The translations under genes and the position numbers were made by a program. Shown here piece by piece: positions 11,261 through 19,870 of a stretch of 64,000 bases of DNA (position 1 is the first letter of the stretch; each line of letters starts with the position of its first letter). The notes under the pieces are model-generated. The model had not been told where the DNA came from. It saw only the letters and a program-made list of their open reading frames with translations, and searched no databases. This stretch comes from Microglena sp. YARC (taxonomy: Eukaryota > Chlorophyta > Chlorophyceae > Chlamydomonadales > Chlamydomonadaceae): positions 606,385 to 670,384 of the forward strand of contig CM039462.1 in NCBI GenBank assembly GCA_022414725.1. The letters are read 5' to 3'.

Positions 11261-11998
11261 GTTCAAACAAGTGTCATTTAAGTGTTCCATTCACTTTAAA
11301 TTCTTCGTTATTCTTTGCATACCCTAACATGATGTCTAATTCTTTCTTCTTCATACGTTCGCCTCCCACCGAACCTCTCTCGCAACCTTCCTATTCTATA
11401 GCAAGCACTGCCACATAAGTAGCATAGTTGATAGGGGCCATTCGCAGGACCGACACGCGTTCGCGGTTCCTGTTCGTCTGTTATTGCACGGGCGGCAAGC
11501 GTCGATCCCGTCGTGTGTGACAGTGTGCCCCATGATCATCACTAGTGACGCGGGTAATTATACGCTCGGGGAGAGTGACATCATCGACTTTGGTCGCGTC
11601 CGCCAAGGACGCTGTGTGGAGCCTGTGGATTCCGATTTGATGACTGCGTCGGACCTCTCAAGGAGTACGAGAGCATGTCTTTCCTGCCGACGATGGAGCG
11701 CACCAACTCGCAGATGTCCACCAGCCAGCTGTAGGTTTTCTTTCTCTGGATGCGATTGATCCAGTGTCAGGGGATTTCCCTGCGTTCTCCTCTTCACAGC
11801 AGACACTTGAGCCGCCGCTGCATCGTCGGTGGTTAACGGGAATGGGGGTGGGACGTGATCGATCAGATGGTAAGGGAGAGAGATATCGAAGCAAAACAGT
11901 TTCAACAAAAACAAGTGCCAGTCATGAGACACATAAAGACTTTGGAGTCTTAACTGTGTAAGGATCAAAACTTCGAAGGCTTCGAATAACTTGAAAGA
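11261..11998. other. No confident gene
   Basis: A 136-codon minus frame (11558-11968) and a 91-codon plus frame (11484-11759) overlap. Neither shows a family motif. Nothing else is visible. Confidence 0.4.
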
Positions 11999-12900
11999 AT
12001 GTCTTCGTTGGTGTTGTTCAATTTGAAGGACGGCAGACTTCCTGTCGGATCTGGATGGATTCTGTCCGACATGTACGACTACACCCTATTCAAGCAAGGG
12101 GTTACGTTGATGTCTTCCTTTTGATGCTAGAGCGCCGTATCGCTATTTCAACGAATACGTTATGATTCCATACGGGAATACATCAATCTCGCGACGACAA
12201 GTTTTCTTAGAAACCCCGATCGAAGAACGAAAAACGTGGATAACATGGGCTTCATGGACATGAAGTTCGACTCAAGACGTGGATATCATACGCTCCAGGT
12301 GGCAGACGCTCACACAAGCAGACAGGTCGGCCGTATGGGAACATCTAGGTCTGCTTCTTATTCTCTGCGAAAGGATGCATCAAGGAAGAATGAATCTGCA
12401 AAAACGTTACAAAAACACGGCCGTGTGGGTCTCGCGTGTAGATCATGCGCGGACGGCCCTCCGAGATGAAGGACATAGGTGTGATGATGATACAGATGAA
12501 GAAACTATTATGGTTATGTTTGACAACAATCGCAGACAACGTTCTCAAGCTTTCCAATCTCGCAACCTGCACACACTTGTACAGGTGCTTACGCTGTCTC
12601 TGTAGTTGTCGCAAAGTGCAAAGAGTGCAGCGCATTCAATGCATCTGCTCGTAAGTCACGTAGGGTTTTGTATGTGGCGGTCAAGGAACATCAGCTTCTT
12701 CTTTTGCATCAAAGCCTTGTCAGCCTTCTGAAGAACACTTCCAGAGATTTGACAGCATCGGCCTAAACGACGAGGACATGCGTTACGCAATCGGGGAATG
12801 CGGGATGGAAGGTGGTTCAAACACGTGTACAAATGACCCCGCAAGTGAAGAGATGAAGAAGATGATTATTTATTTACTCGATCTGTCGCATAAGTTTTGA
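11999..12900 (+). pseudogene. Unrecognised viral-type protein, frameshifted
   Basis: Coding-like text runs through this stretch in changing frames. It begins with ATG at 11999 (MSSLVLFNLKDGRLPVGSGW) and shifts near 12120 into a frame reading YRYFNEYVMIPYGNTSISRR. It continues in the frame of 12279-12605 with a helical WQTLTQADRSAVWEHLGLL segment, then a Cys pair (AKCKECSAF). The last part reads FQRFDSIGLNDEDMRYAIGE and ends at the TGA at 12898-12900. The helical W...L...D...W segment is of a type seen in proteins of large algal viruses, but I cannot name the family. At least three frameshifts are needed, so the gene is either decayed or badly assembled. Confidence 0.5.
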
Positions 12901-13018
12901 TCAGTAGATTTTTGATCATAGATTTTTGATCAGTACATTTTGATCAGTTAGATTTTTTGATCAGTAGATTTTTGATCAGTACATTTTTGATCAGTAGATT
13001 TTTGATCAGTAGATTTTT
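12895..13018. repeat. ~16-bp tandem repeat (TTTTTGATCAGTAGAT type)
   Basis: About eight imperfect units of a GATCA-containing 15-16 bp repeat. Part of the array encodes the Lys-Ser-Thr-Asp-Gln repeats at the end of the minus-strand gene at 12948-13172. The rest continues past its stop codon with small indels, so the array has probably grown and shrunk by slippage. Confidence 0.8.
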
Positions 13019-13172
13019 CATGGAAATCACGAGTGCTTGTAAAGAGGATCCATGTCGTTCCGATGATCATCAGCGTCGCTACTCTCTTGTCAGCAACGGG
13101 GTGGTGTATGTACCACACGGTAGCGAGCACGCTTAACACGGCAACTGTAACCGTTTTCGAAGTTATCATCAT
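12948..13172 (-). CDS. Small membrane protein with KSTDQ repeat tail
   Basis: A 74-residue protein with two likely membrane helices (residues about 6-24 and 33-47, TLMIIGTTWILFT) and a hydrophilic tail of four or five K-S/C-T-D-Q units encoded by the tandem DNA repeat. No family recognised. The two-helix layout is common among small virion or infected-cell membrane proteins of giant viruses. It is transcribed away from the next minus-strand gene's start at 13787 with a short gap. Confidence 0.6.
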   Translation of the reverse strand: MMITSKTVTVAVLSVLATVWYIHHPVADKRVATLMIIGTTWILFTSTRDFHEKSTDQKSTDQKCTDQKSTDQKI

Positions 13173-13232
13173 GTTTGTTTCTGTTCACTCATGATTTATA
13201 TTCGCATTTCTCGCACATGCGAAGACTCGCAC

Positions 13233-13787
13233 TTACGAATCGTCGAACATGCAAGCGCAACCTCCTCCATCTGCCTTTTCTGGATTAGAGAGACACCCAA
13301 TCGTTTTTCTTTCTGAATTTTTGCTTCGTTCACGCATCTCATTGAACATGGCCGGTAAGCGATCGAAGTCTCTGTCGGTGAGATCGGAAGACGCATGCTC
13401 GTCAAAAGCGACCACACCGTACTCAGATTTTGAGGATAGTCGGACGTCTGAGGAATCCAACACATTCTCCTCGTTAAACCCCTCCGTTATCGCACTTGAT
13501 TTCTCTGAAGATTCCTTAGTAGATTTCTCTGAAGATTCCTTAGAAGATTTCTCTGAAGAACCATTGGAACCATTGGTAGATTCCTTGTCCACCAAAGTCA
13601 TGGTGTGGAACCATGATAGGATGGATCTCATGATCGAATTCAATTTATGAATCACCAGGTTAGGAACGGTGGATAATTCATTCGATTTTCGAAATAGGTC
13701 AGTGTGAAGGCCAACGATCACTAAGGCAGGGAGCATGACGAAGAGGATACGCACAAGAACTGTCTTAATCATCACAGAATCGCGCAC
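13233..13787 (-). CDS. Membrane-anchored Ser/Lys/Glu-rich protein
   Basis: 184 residues. A hydrophobic N-terminal segment (residues about 8-27, VLVRILFVMLPALVIVGL) would anchor it in a membrane. A Ser-Glu-Lys repeat region (residues about 75-100, SSEKSSKESSEKSTKESSEK) follows, then an acidic part containing ITEGFNEENV and a Cys-containing C-terminus. The EGF/ETF-type short motif after a membrane anchor resembles other surface proteins in this window (AEHFDQ at 58.4 kb, ERFEGG at 59.9 kb, LESFGN at 61.8 kb). This suggests a virion membrane protein. Function unknown. Confidence 0.65.
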   Translation of the reverse strand: MRDSVMIKTVLVRILFVMLPALVIVGLHTDLFRKSNELSTVPNLVIHKLNSIMRSILSWFHTMTLVDKESTNGSNGSSEKSSKESSEKSTKESSEKSSAITEGFNEENVLDSSDVRLSSKSEYGVVAFDEHASSDLTDRDFDRLPAMFNEMRERSKNSERKTIGCLSNPEKADGGGCACMFDDS

Positions 13788-13998
13788 TCACACGGATGTA
13801 ATCTTTACATGTTCCTTTGAAAACTTTTTGATTTTCAGGCCATTCTCTACACTCGACGGAACATAAACAACAAGGCGTCGACAGACGCCCAGCAACAATA
13901 AACAATAAGGCGGCGACAGATGTCAAGCAAAGAAACTGCCTTACATGAAGAATTTCACGTCAATAAAACAAAGACACCGGGTTCTTTTGATACAACAA

Positions 13999-14641
13999 CT
14001 ACCCTATGCGCCATCGATTGCCGCAGCCATGGCACGTCACGAAAATGGAAGCCGGCTCGTCGCACGACCGCGTCTGTACCTCCACGTAAGAGCACTGACG
14101 CTGCTTGCAGCGGGCGCACTTGAACTGGTCCGTAGTTGCGTTAGGACGAGCGTTCATGATGTACTGATCACGCTCACGTGAGCGGAGAATGATGTCGTTC
14201 CAGAGAAGAGGTTAAGGCGTCCTCAGCACGCAGAAAAGGAATGTCGCGCGGACGGAGATGCGGTGAGGCAACGGAACCAGTCTTGTTGTTGTCCGGATTG
14301 TTATCGACCAAAAAAGAAAGTCTCTGAGAGAGCGCGTGGTTTTCCACGTAGCACGAAGAGTCGATGTTGGAGAGTACGAACCGGAGCACAGAACAGTACA
14401 CAGAAATAAACAACGGGTTGCTCCAACTTCGCGTAACGTTCAAAGAATCGCACTTCTCCAATGTTCGGTTAAAGACAGCCGTCTCCATCTCGCGAATATA
14501 CTTGTTGTCCACACAATCACGGGATGCTACAATTGTCATTACGTCGTGAAGGTAAGTACGAGCCTGGTCACGTAGAGAGTGCCATTGTTTCTGGCTTTCA
14601 AGAGACTGTACTTGCACATCCTCCATCTTTCTCGATGACAT
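13999..14641 (-). CDS. TFIIS-like transcription elongation factor (one frameshift)
   Basis: Transcript-cleavage factor for the viral RNA polymerase. The ATG at 14641 opens a 155-residue frame with a helical central domain (IREMETAVFNRTLEKCDS, then SWSNPLFISVYCSVLRFVL). That frame stops at 14174. A one-base shift near 14195 continues into ERDQYIMNARPN and a classic TFIIS zinc ribbon: KCARCKQRQC, the conserved RSCDEP (RSxDEP) catalytic hairpin, and CHGCGNRW, ending at the stop at 13999-14001. The combined length of about 213 residues fits the viral TFIIS family. The acidic Asp-Glu pair needed for cleavage is present. The single frameshift is more likely an assembly error or recent mutation than long decay. 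Confidence 0.88.
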
Positions 14642-14673
14642 ACATTTTGCATACTTGCGACAAACGTTTTACA

Positions 14674-15336
14674 CTATTTATTCAATGAACATGGGCATTT
14701 GTTGGCCATGCCCCTAACCTTTGTCATTGTCTTGTCCAATTCCGCGGTGTACAAGTCGCCCATTACGAGTTGTGAGAAAGAAAACTGGTCGTCCATTGTT
14801 TGCGTTTGCATCAGAATACACCAGAAGAGCCGCGGGTCACGAACCGCCATAAGCAAAAGAGACATGCGATAACTCCCCGAGCACTTGATCATGCGCACAA
14901 GCATGCCGGCACGCAGAGTCAATCGCGGTCTATGATGGTGTGTCTGAAGAAAGACGTCACGTCCACTTTAACGTTTCCAGAGAAACGAGTTGATAGGGAG
15001 GCGAATAAGATGCGGTTGTGAGAGGGCCGGAGATGAATTTTTGATCACAACACATATTATCGGAATGAGATTTGTTGACATACCTAGATATCGAGAGCTC
15101 CTCCTGCGAGTAGTTGTTTGTTCTACAAATTAGGTTCTTATATTGCGCTCGATCAGTAGACGAAACAAAAGACAGGGGACCTATCCATTTGACATGTAGT
15201 ATCATTGCCATAAAAGTATCGGATGAACATTGAAGCTCTGACGAAAATAAGAGCAGATGTCTATCTTCGTGTGCATGTACACATTAAAACGACACTCGGG
15301 ATTGTCGCATGGACATTCAAACTTACGGAAGAACAT
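14674..15336 (-). pseudogene. Unrecognised protein with Cys motif, frameshifted
   Basis: Three adjoining minus-strand pieces appear to be one gene. The first starts with ATG at 15336 and has a C-x-C-x4-C motif (FECPCDNPECRFNVYMHTKI). The second is within 14957-15211. The third reads NRILFASLSTRFSGNVKVDV and, after another shift near 14920, MLVRMIKCSGSYRMSLLLMA with the stop at 14674. Text quality is coding-like, but the frame changes at least twice. I do not recognise the family. It lies just upstream of TFIIS on the same strand, so it may belong to the same expression class. Confidence 0.42.
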
Positions 15337-15604
15337 TTCGAAAAACCTTTATTTTAATGAGGTAAGCTGTGTAGAGGAATGAACGCATACAACTTTATAG
15401 GGACATTTGATACAGTCAACGGAATACTAAAATGAAACCGCTTCGTGCACGGCACACCTTACGATGTAACCTAATATCGTGTTTCACATGAACATGATTT
15501 AAGTTGAGTGTAGCATCCCCATCCACAATCAAGCGCGCAGCCCTCCTCGGCTGTACTGCGGATAGCGCCCCAAAAAATATATAACAATAAAATTTAAAAA
15601 ATAC

Positions 15605-15841
15605 ATGGAACCGTTTAATTTTTTTCAAAAACAAATAAATACCGACCAGCCAGGCAGAATTATCGCCGTATTTATCATATCCCCAATTCTTTTATACAAA
15701 TCTCATAAATATAAGGACTGGTTTATTTTCATCTTTTCCATAATTTTATTTTCATGGGATCTATATTGGTTGGTTTGTGAACCTCCAAAAAAATGCAACA
15801 ACAACAACAAAATGCTACTGGCTCCCGTCACCGCATCATAA
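15605..15841 (+). CDS. Small two-helix membrane protein
   Basis: 78 residues. Two hydrophobic helices (residues about 18-32, RIIAVFIISPILLYK, and 39-57, WFIFIFSIILFSWDLYWLV) are separated by a short KSHKYKD loop. This pattern (hydrophobic helix ending near LLYK, short basic loop, helix with W-DLYWL) is familiar from small conserved membrane proteins of large algal and amoebal viruses. No enzymatic role can be seen. The upstream region is very AT-rich (15575-15604). Confidence 0.68.
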   Translation: MEPFNFFQKQINTDQPGRIIAVFIISPILLYKSHKYKDWFIFIFSIILFSWDLYWLVCEPPKKCNNNNKMLLAPVTAS

Positions 15842-15983
15842 GGGATCGGGAACAACAACGAAGTCAGGGACGATCATCCCGGAAACAAGTACTTCCCTCC
15901 GTCGCCACTCATGCTTTCAGCAACGAGTGTAAGTATACACCACAGGATAATGTACAAAATGAAGTACAAAACATTTAAAACAA

Positions 15984-16892
15984 TCACCTGGTATTCGGAA
16001 GGTGGAACGAATAGTTGGGGTCCACTAGGGGGAACACAGTATGTGTGATGGCGTCCGTCACAGGTGTAGGGTTCTCACCAGGAGTCGAGGAAGGCATGTT
16101 GTCCGCCCAAGTATTACCAGGTTGCATAGAAGATATAACAGGCGCGTCTATGATACCGCCAAATGAGACGCACGTCGTAGAACATGCCCCAGAATCAGTC
16201 TCATTACCACCACGCTGTTTTCTATACTTCGACATCGATAATTGACCAGCATGTTTATTACTAGTTTTAGAACCGGTTGTCGTCAAAGCCGAAAAAGCAT
16301 TCAGGAAGGCCATGTTAGATGATGGAGCTTGTTGGATGGTACGGGACTTTGGCGAAGAACGTTTCTTTGTAGACTTAGTAGTAGAAGTAGTACTCGTAGT
16401 AGCAGGAGACGATAACGTAAGCATCTTGTACGTTGTTGTTGCGGGCTTTGTCTTAGGTGGCGGATTACTCATTTTTTCTGAAACGCTTGTCTTACCATTG
16501 TTTTTCGTGACAGTGATTACAGAGGATGTGTGTGGAATGTACTGTTCGCGAAGCGTCGAAGAAGAACGAAATGTGCCTTCATTATAACGTTCCGTTTTTG
16601 TCTTCGCACCAGTTGTTTTGAGTGTCGTCGCAGTCTTACTCTTGCTTAAACCAACATCTGGTTTCTTCGCAGATTTTGTTACTGGCGGTTTGTTAGGGGA
16701 TGCAACTGACCTTATAGTCACAATTTTGGTGGTCGTTTTAAGGTTCTTGGTAGTGTTGCTATTGCTATTGCTATTGTGTTTCTTAGTTGCTGCCGATGTT
16801 GGTCCTTTCTTTATTACTAGAGTATCAGCACCTTGTGTTGATGTCGAAGTTGATGTTGATGTGATGTTGATGATGGTCTCCGCATTAGGCAA
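15984..16892 (-). CDS. Low-complexity Thr/Ser/Lys-rich protein
   Basis: 302 residues with no visible domain. It opens with a Ser-Thr repeat (residues about 12-20) and an Asn-Ser repeat near residue 40, and about half the protein is Thr, Ser, Lys or Pro. It is strongly basic through residue 220 and less so in the C-terminal 80 residues, which contain Cys and Gly. A basic, disordered protein of this kind could be DNA-associated or a tegument-like virion component. That is inference only. The frame is intact, which is notable beside its broken neighbours. Confidence 0.6.
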   Translation of the reverse strand: MPNAETIINITSTSTSTSTQGADTLVIKKGPTSAATKKHNSNSNSNTTKNLKTTTKIVTIRSVASPNKPPVTKSAKKPDVGLSKSKTATTLKTTGAKTKTERYNEGTFRSSSTLREQYIPHTSSVITVTKNNGKTSVSEKMSNPPPKTKPATTTYKMLTLSSPATTSTTSTTKSTKKRSSPKSRTIQQAPSSNMAFLNAFSALTTTGSKTSNKHAGQLSMSKYRKQRGGNETDSGACSTTCVSFGGIIDAPVISSMQPGNTWADNMPSSTPGENPTPVTDAITHTVFPLVDPNYSFHLPNTR

Positions 16893-16993
16893 TTGTACTG
16901 GACGTTTGTTGCATACTGTTGGGCGATTTTTTTGTAGTCCTCAGTGGGGAACAATAAAATGAAACATGATATTACGCTTACCACCACCACACC

Positions 16994-17785
16994 ATGTCAT
17001 CTTTACAGACTGTGCTAGCGGCAGCGATGTTGATCTTTGCACTAGCTTATTGTTGCATAGTGTATTGTTGTTGTTGTCGTTACACATATCGTAACAAAGA
17101 AAGGTTCTCTACACCCAGTTCGCGTCAGGAAGAGGAGACAATATACAAAGAACTCTCAAGGAGGCTCCTACCCCCCGCGTGCGTGGACCGCGAGTTCTGT
17201 TCGTCTCTAATGGAGGATGTGAGAGCGATCAACGACCCCCAGTCAAACTCGTCTTCTTTTGCGAAACAATGGCAGCTGGCAATTCGACCAGTGGAGATAA
17301 GTGCCTCTTCATACTTGGCGCCAGACAGTTCCAGTGTTCTTGGCTCGCGTCCGTGGATCGCGCACCCAGTCTCATCGGACGCAAACAGGTACCCAGACAT
17401 AGTAGCCGCTCTGAGGGCCATCGTTTCGGAGGCGTTCAATGATAATAATAGCGGTAGCAATAACGAGCGACCGCATCTCATACGCGCCACGATAGAGGGT
17501 CGCTGGTCTTCTCCGTGTAGTGGAGCAGAGGAGGAGGAGGACGCACCATGTCCGGGTGGTCGCCGGGACATATGGCGCGCGTTGGCATGCTTCTCTTCTT
17601 TACCAGATCAGTCAGGGCAGACAGTGACAGGGCGGTGTTTGTCCGTTCACATGCTAGAAGAGGATAATAGAGGAGGGTCTTCTCGTGCATTCCGTCCTCT
17701 ATTCATAAAGGTGGCAGGGGACCTCCCGGGAGACGTTCTCTTCATGGTCGGTTCTTCAAATCGCGCAGACGCCAGTCACGCATGA
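16994..17785 (+). CDS. Single-pass membrane protein with Cys-rich anchor end
   Basis: 263 residues. A membrane helix at residues about 8-27 runs into YCCIVYCCCCRYTYRN, a Cys cluster next to basic residues as seen at palmitoylated membrane boundaries. A short ERFSTP motif follows, then a soluble domain of about 210 residues with no recognisable fold. The 3' end overlaps the convergent gene at 17742-18329 by 44 bases. Probably a virion or infected-cell membrane protein. Family not recognised. Confidence 0.65.
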   Translation: MSSLQTVLAAAMLIFALAYCCIVYCCCCRYTYRNKERFSTPSSRQEEETIYKELSRRLLPPACVDREFCSSLMEDVRAINDPQSNSSSFAKQWQLAIRPVEISASSYLAPDSSSVLGSRPWIAHPVSSDANRYPDIVAALRAIVSEAFNDNNSGSNNERPHLIRATIEGRWSSPCSGAEEEEDAPCPGGRRDIWRALACFSSLPDQSGQTVTGRCLSVHMLEEDNRGGSSRAFRPLFIKVAGDLPGDVLFMVGSSNRADASHA

Positions 17786-18329
17786 CAATTTGTAGCATCA
17801 CTTCGTCCTTGCTTGTCTGGAGGTGCGTGAGTTGTACAGTGACCGTGCAGTGCTGCGCGTCTTTAGAGCATTGCGGCTTGTTGGCAATGTCGCAAAGGGG
17901 GGCCGAGAGTATCACGATATCCAGACCCATTGTTGCAGCCATGTATTCGGCGACATTCAGAGGGACATGATCCGAATGCAAGGCGAGTGATGGAGGGGGT
18001 AGCATGAGTGGGGGAAGAATGTGGGGGTGGGGAAAGTCCCTATTTGGTTTTAGACGCCGTGTAGAGATAAGCTCTTGTGTGACGAAGTCGTTGATGGATA
18101 CCAAAAGGGCGGCGCGCTCTGGGTGGTTATCGACGTCATTCGACTTCCTTGCGATCGAACGGAGTGGCAGCGCAGTGAGGTACATTTTCTTCGCATTCTT
18201 GGCATCTTCCGCGCAACGAGACCGTGTCTTGACAAAAAAAATAGACACGTGGGTCAGATGGTCAGGGGTACACAACGGTACAGTTCGGTAATTGAAAATG
18301 GGTATCATGGTGACTTCGATTTGATTCAT
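17742..18329 (-). CDS. Unrecognised soluble protein
   Basis: 195 residues, intact frame, convergent with and overlapping the gene at 16994-17785 by 44 bases. An in-frame second ATG lies at 18308. Segments such as YLTALPLRSIARKSNDVDNH and a Pro-rich loop (PHPHILPPLMLPPP) are visible, with no family motif. The compact tail-to-tail overlap is typical of viral gene packing. Confidence 0.58.
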   Translation of the reverse strand: MNQIEVTMIPIFNYRTVPLCTPDHLTHVSIFFVKTRSRCAEDAKNAKKMYLTALPLRSIARKSNDVDNHPERAALLVSINDFVTQELISTRRLKPNRDFPHPHILPPLMLPPPSLALHSDHVPLNVAEYMAATMGLDIVILSAPLCDIANKPQCSKDAQHCTVTVQLTHLQTSKDEVMLQIVMRDWRLRDLKNRP

Positions 18330-18419
18330 TTGACAAGTTTACTTTACATTGGGTTGGGTTGGGTTGGGTACAAATCTTCGGAAAATACATGTACGTAAAA
18401 GAAGTGAAAATACTCAAAA

Positions 18420-19285
18420 ATGTCCACTCTTCCGACTGCAACATTATTAGCATCAAACATTGGTATTCGATTGTCGTCGCTTATGACCATGCGCTCCGTA
18501 ATCATGGGTGTAGTGGCTATCGTGTACATAGTTGCATCGCACTTCGTCGCAAAGACCGTAGCCTACGTCGTATCCAGGGTCTCTAACAATAAAGACACAC
18601 CAGAGAGCCTCAAGCGGTCTACTGCTATACATGTTATGAAGAGCTTCATGTATTGGATCATAATGTGCATTGCCATAACGATCCTATTTGTGTCCATTGG
18701 AATAGAGGGTACAGCAGTGATCACCATCCTAGTGGCAGTGCTACTGGCAATAGGTATTGGAATGCAAGGGACGTTGAGCGACCTGTCTGCAGGGATCATG
18801 CTGATGATGTCGAACGCTTTCAGTATGGGTAACTACATAGAAGTCTTTGATGATTCACGCGACGGCGTAAACGGAACGGTAAAAAATTCAATATACTTTA
18901 CACCACCTTATTGGATGACGATTCTGGGGTCTCATTTATCGTTCCTAACAGGGTCATGTACGGCAATGCGTTGAAAAATCACTCCACCTCCAAAACACCC
19001 ATCGTTGTCGACGTGGTCACCATCTCCAATAAGAACGTCTCCATTGCAAAGGCACTTGAAAACCTGAGGGTTGACGTGCAGAAACACGCATTAGTGCTCA
19101 AAGAGCCGAAGGTCACCATCAACGTTTCCGATGTCACGGCTAAGGGTACAAACATCGAAGTGCGCTACCCTCTGTCCGCTGATGATTACTACACAGTTGG
19201 GACACGAAATGTCCAAAGTATCATTAAGACACTCATTAGAGAGTCTCTCATAAATTCAGGAGTGAAACTGATCGTTAGGGCTTGA
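18420..19285 (+). CDS. MscS-type small-conductance mechanosensitive channel (one frameshift)
   Basis: A membrane channel that opens under tension. Helices are seen at residues about 25-45, 75-95 and 97-130. The last is the Gly/Ala-rich pore helix (ILVAVLLAIGIGMQGTLSDL) followed by NYIEVFDD, the GDxIEV-like entry to the beta domain. The frame breaks at a run of six A at 18881-18886. The beta domain continues in another frame (DDDSGVSFIVPNRVMYGNAL, with the IPN-type loop) to a C-terminal alpha/beta domain ending at 19285. The total of about 288 residues matches MscS. The break in a homopolymer favours a sequencing error. A viral MscS could be a virion-membrane or host-membrane channel. Confidence 0.85.
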
Positions 19286-19426
19286 AACCTGTCAATTGGG
19301 TGTTCCTACACTCCCGGTGGATTTTGAGATCTGTCCTTGGCGGGTGCTGCTGTTCATGGCCACTTCTGGGTACCGACAAAATAGGATGGATAGACACCAA
19401 GGTCACACTCTGGTGTGGACGTACAC

Positions 19427-19505
19427 GGAGTTAAAACAAATAAAAAATAAAACAAATAAAAAAACGGTTGTCTATTTGTTTTATTTGTTTTATTGTTTCA
19501 GCTTG
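19427..19505. terminator. Long AT-rich hairpin downstream of channel gene
   Basis: An imperfect inverted repeat built from aaacaaataaaacaaat and its complement forms a long stem. It is followed by about 70 bp (cttggttgggtatccaggg... ...ttttggccccgtttt) that recurs with a similar hairpin at 23145-23290. Both copies lie between gene ends, which fits a transcript-end hairpin as known in large amoebal viruses. Confidence 0.5.
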
Positions 19506-19582
19506 GTTGGGTATCCAGGGACACCACGTGGAGGTGCTGATTTTGGCCCCGTTTTGTTTCAAATACTTAAAACTACTGGTGG

Positions 19583-19831
19583 GTGGTACACCATAGTTTG
19601 TTGATGGCAGTTTTTTCAGATGGTAGGAAGGAGTTCGTTGTGAAGAAAGGATATGTGAAGAAGACGGACTTCGCCGCATTTATTGACTCATTGAGGTTGT
19701 GCAATAATTCAGTAGCTACAACAAACATGATGGTGTTCCACTGCCCCAGTGGATTTCTACATAAGGAACACTCTCCTGTGTGGCCGTTCACTCCAGAAAG
19801 CAGTTTCATTTATATGTTCCGTCGAGTGTAG
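19583..19831 (+). CDS. Short unassigned frame, possible transposase remnant
   Basis: 82 codons. The end reads PFTPESSFIYMFRRV, which recalls the P-x-T-P-E-x-N-P-I-E-x-x-F end of IS630/Tc1-type DDE transposases, but the match is weak and the catalytic Asp region cannot be identified. The middle (KKTDFAAFIDSLRLCNNS) would fit a transposase helix. It may be a truncated remnant or a chance frame. Confidence 0.25.
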   Translation: MVHHSLLMAVFSDGRKEFVVKKGYVKKTDFAAFIDSLRLCNNSVATTNMMVFHCPSGFLHKEHSPVWPFTPESSFIYMFRRV

Positions 19832-19870
19832 CTGTATGAACGCATTCCTCGTTGCCCCCACCCACCCCGA

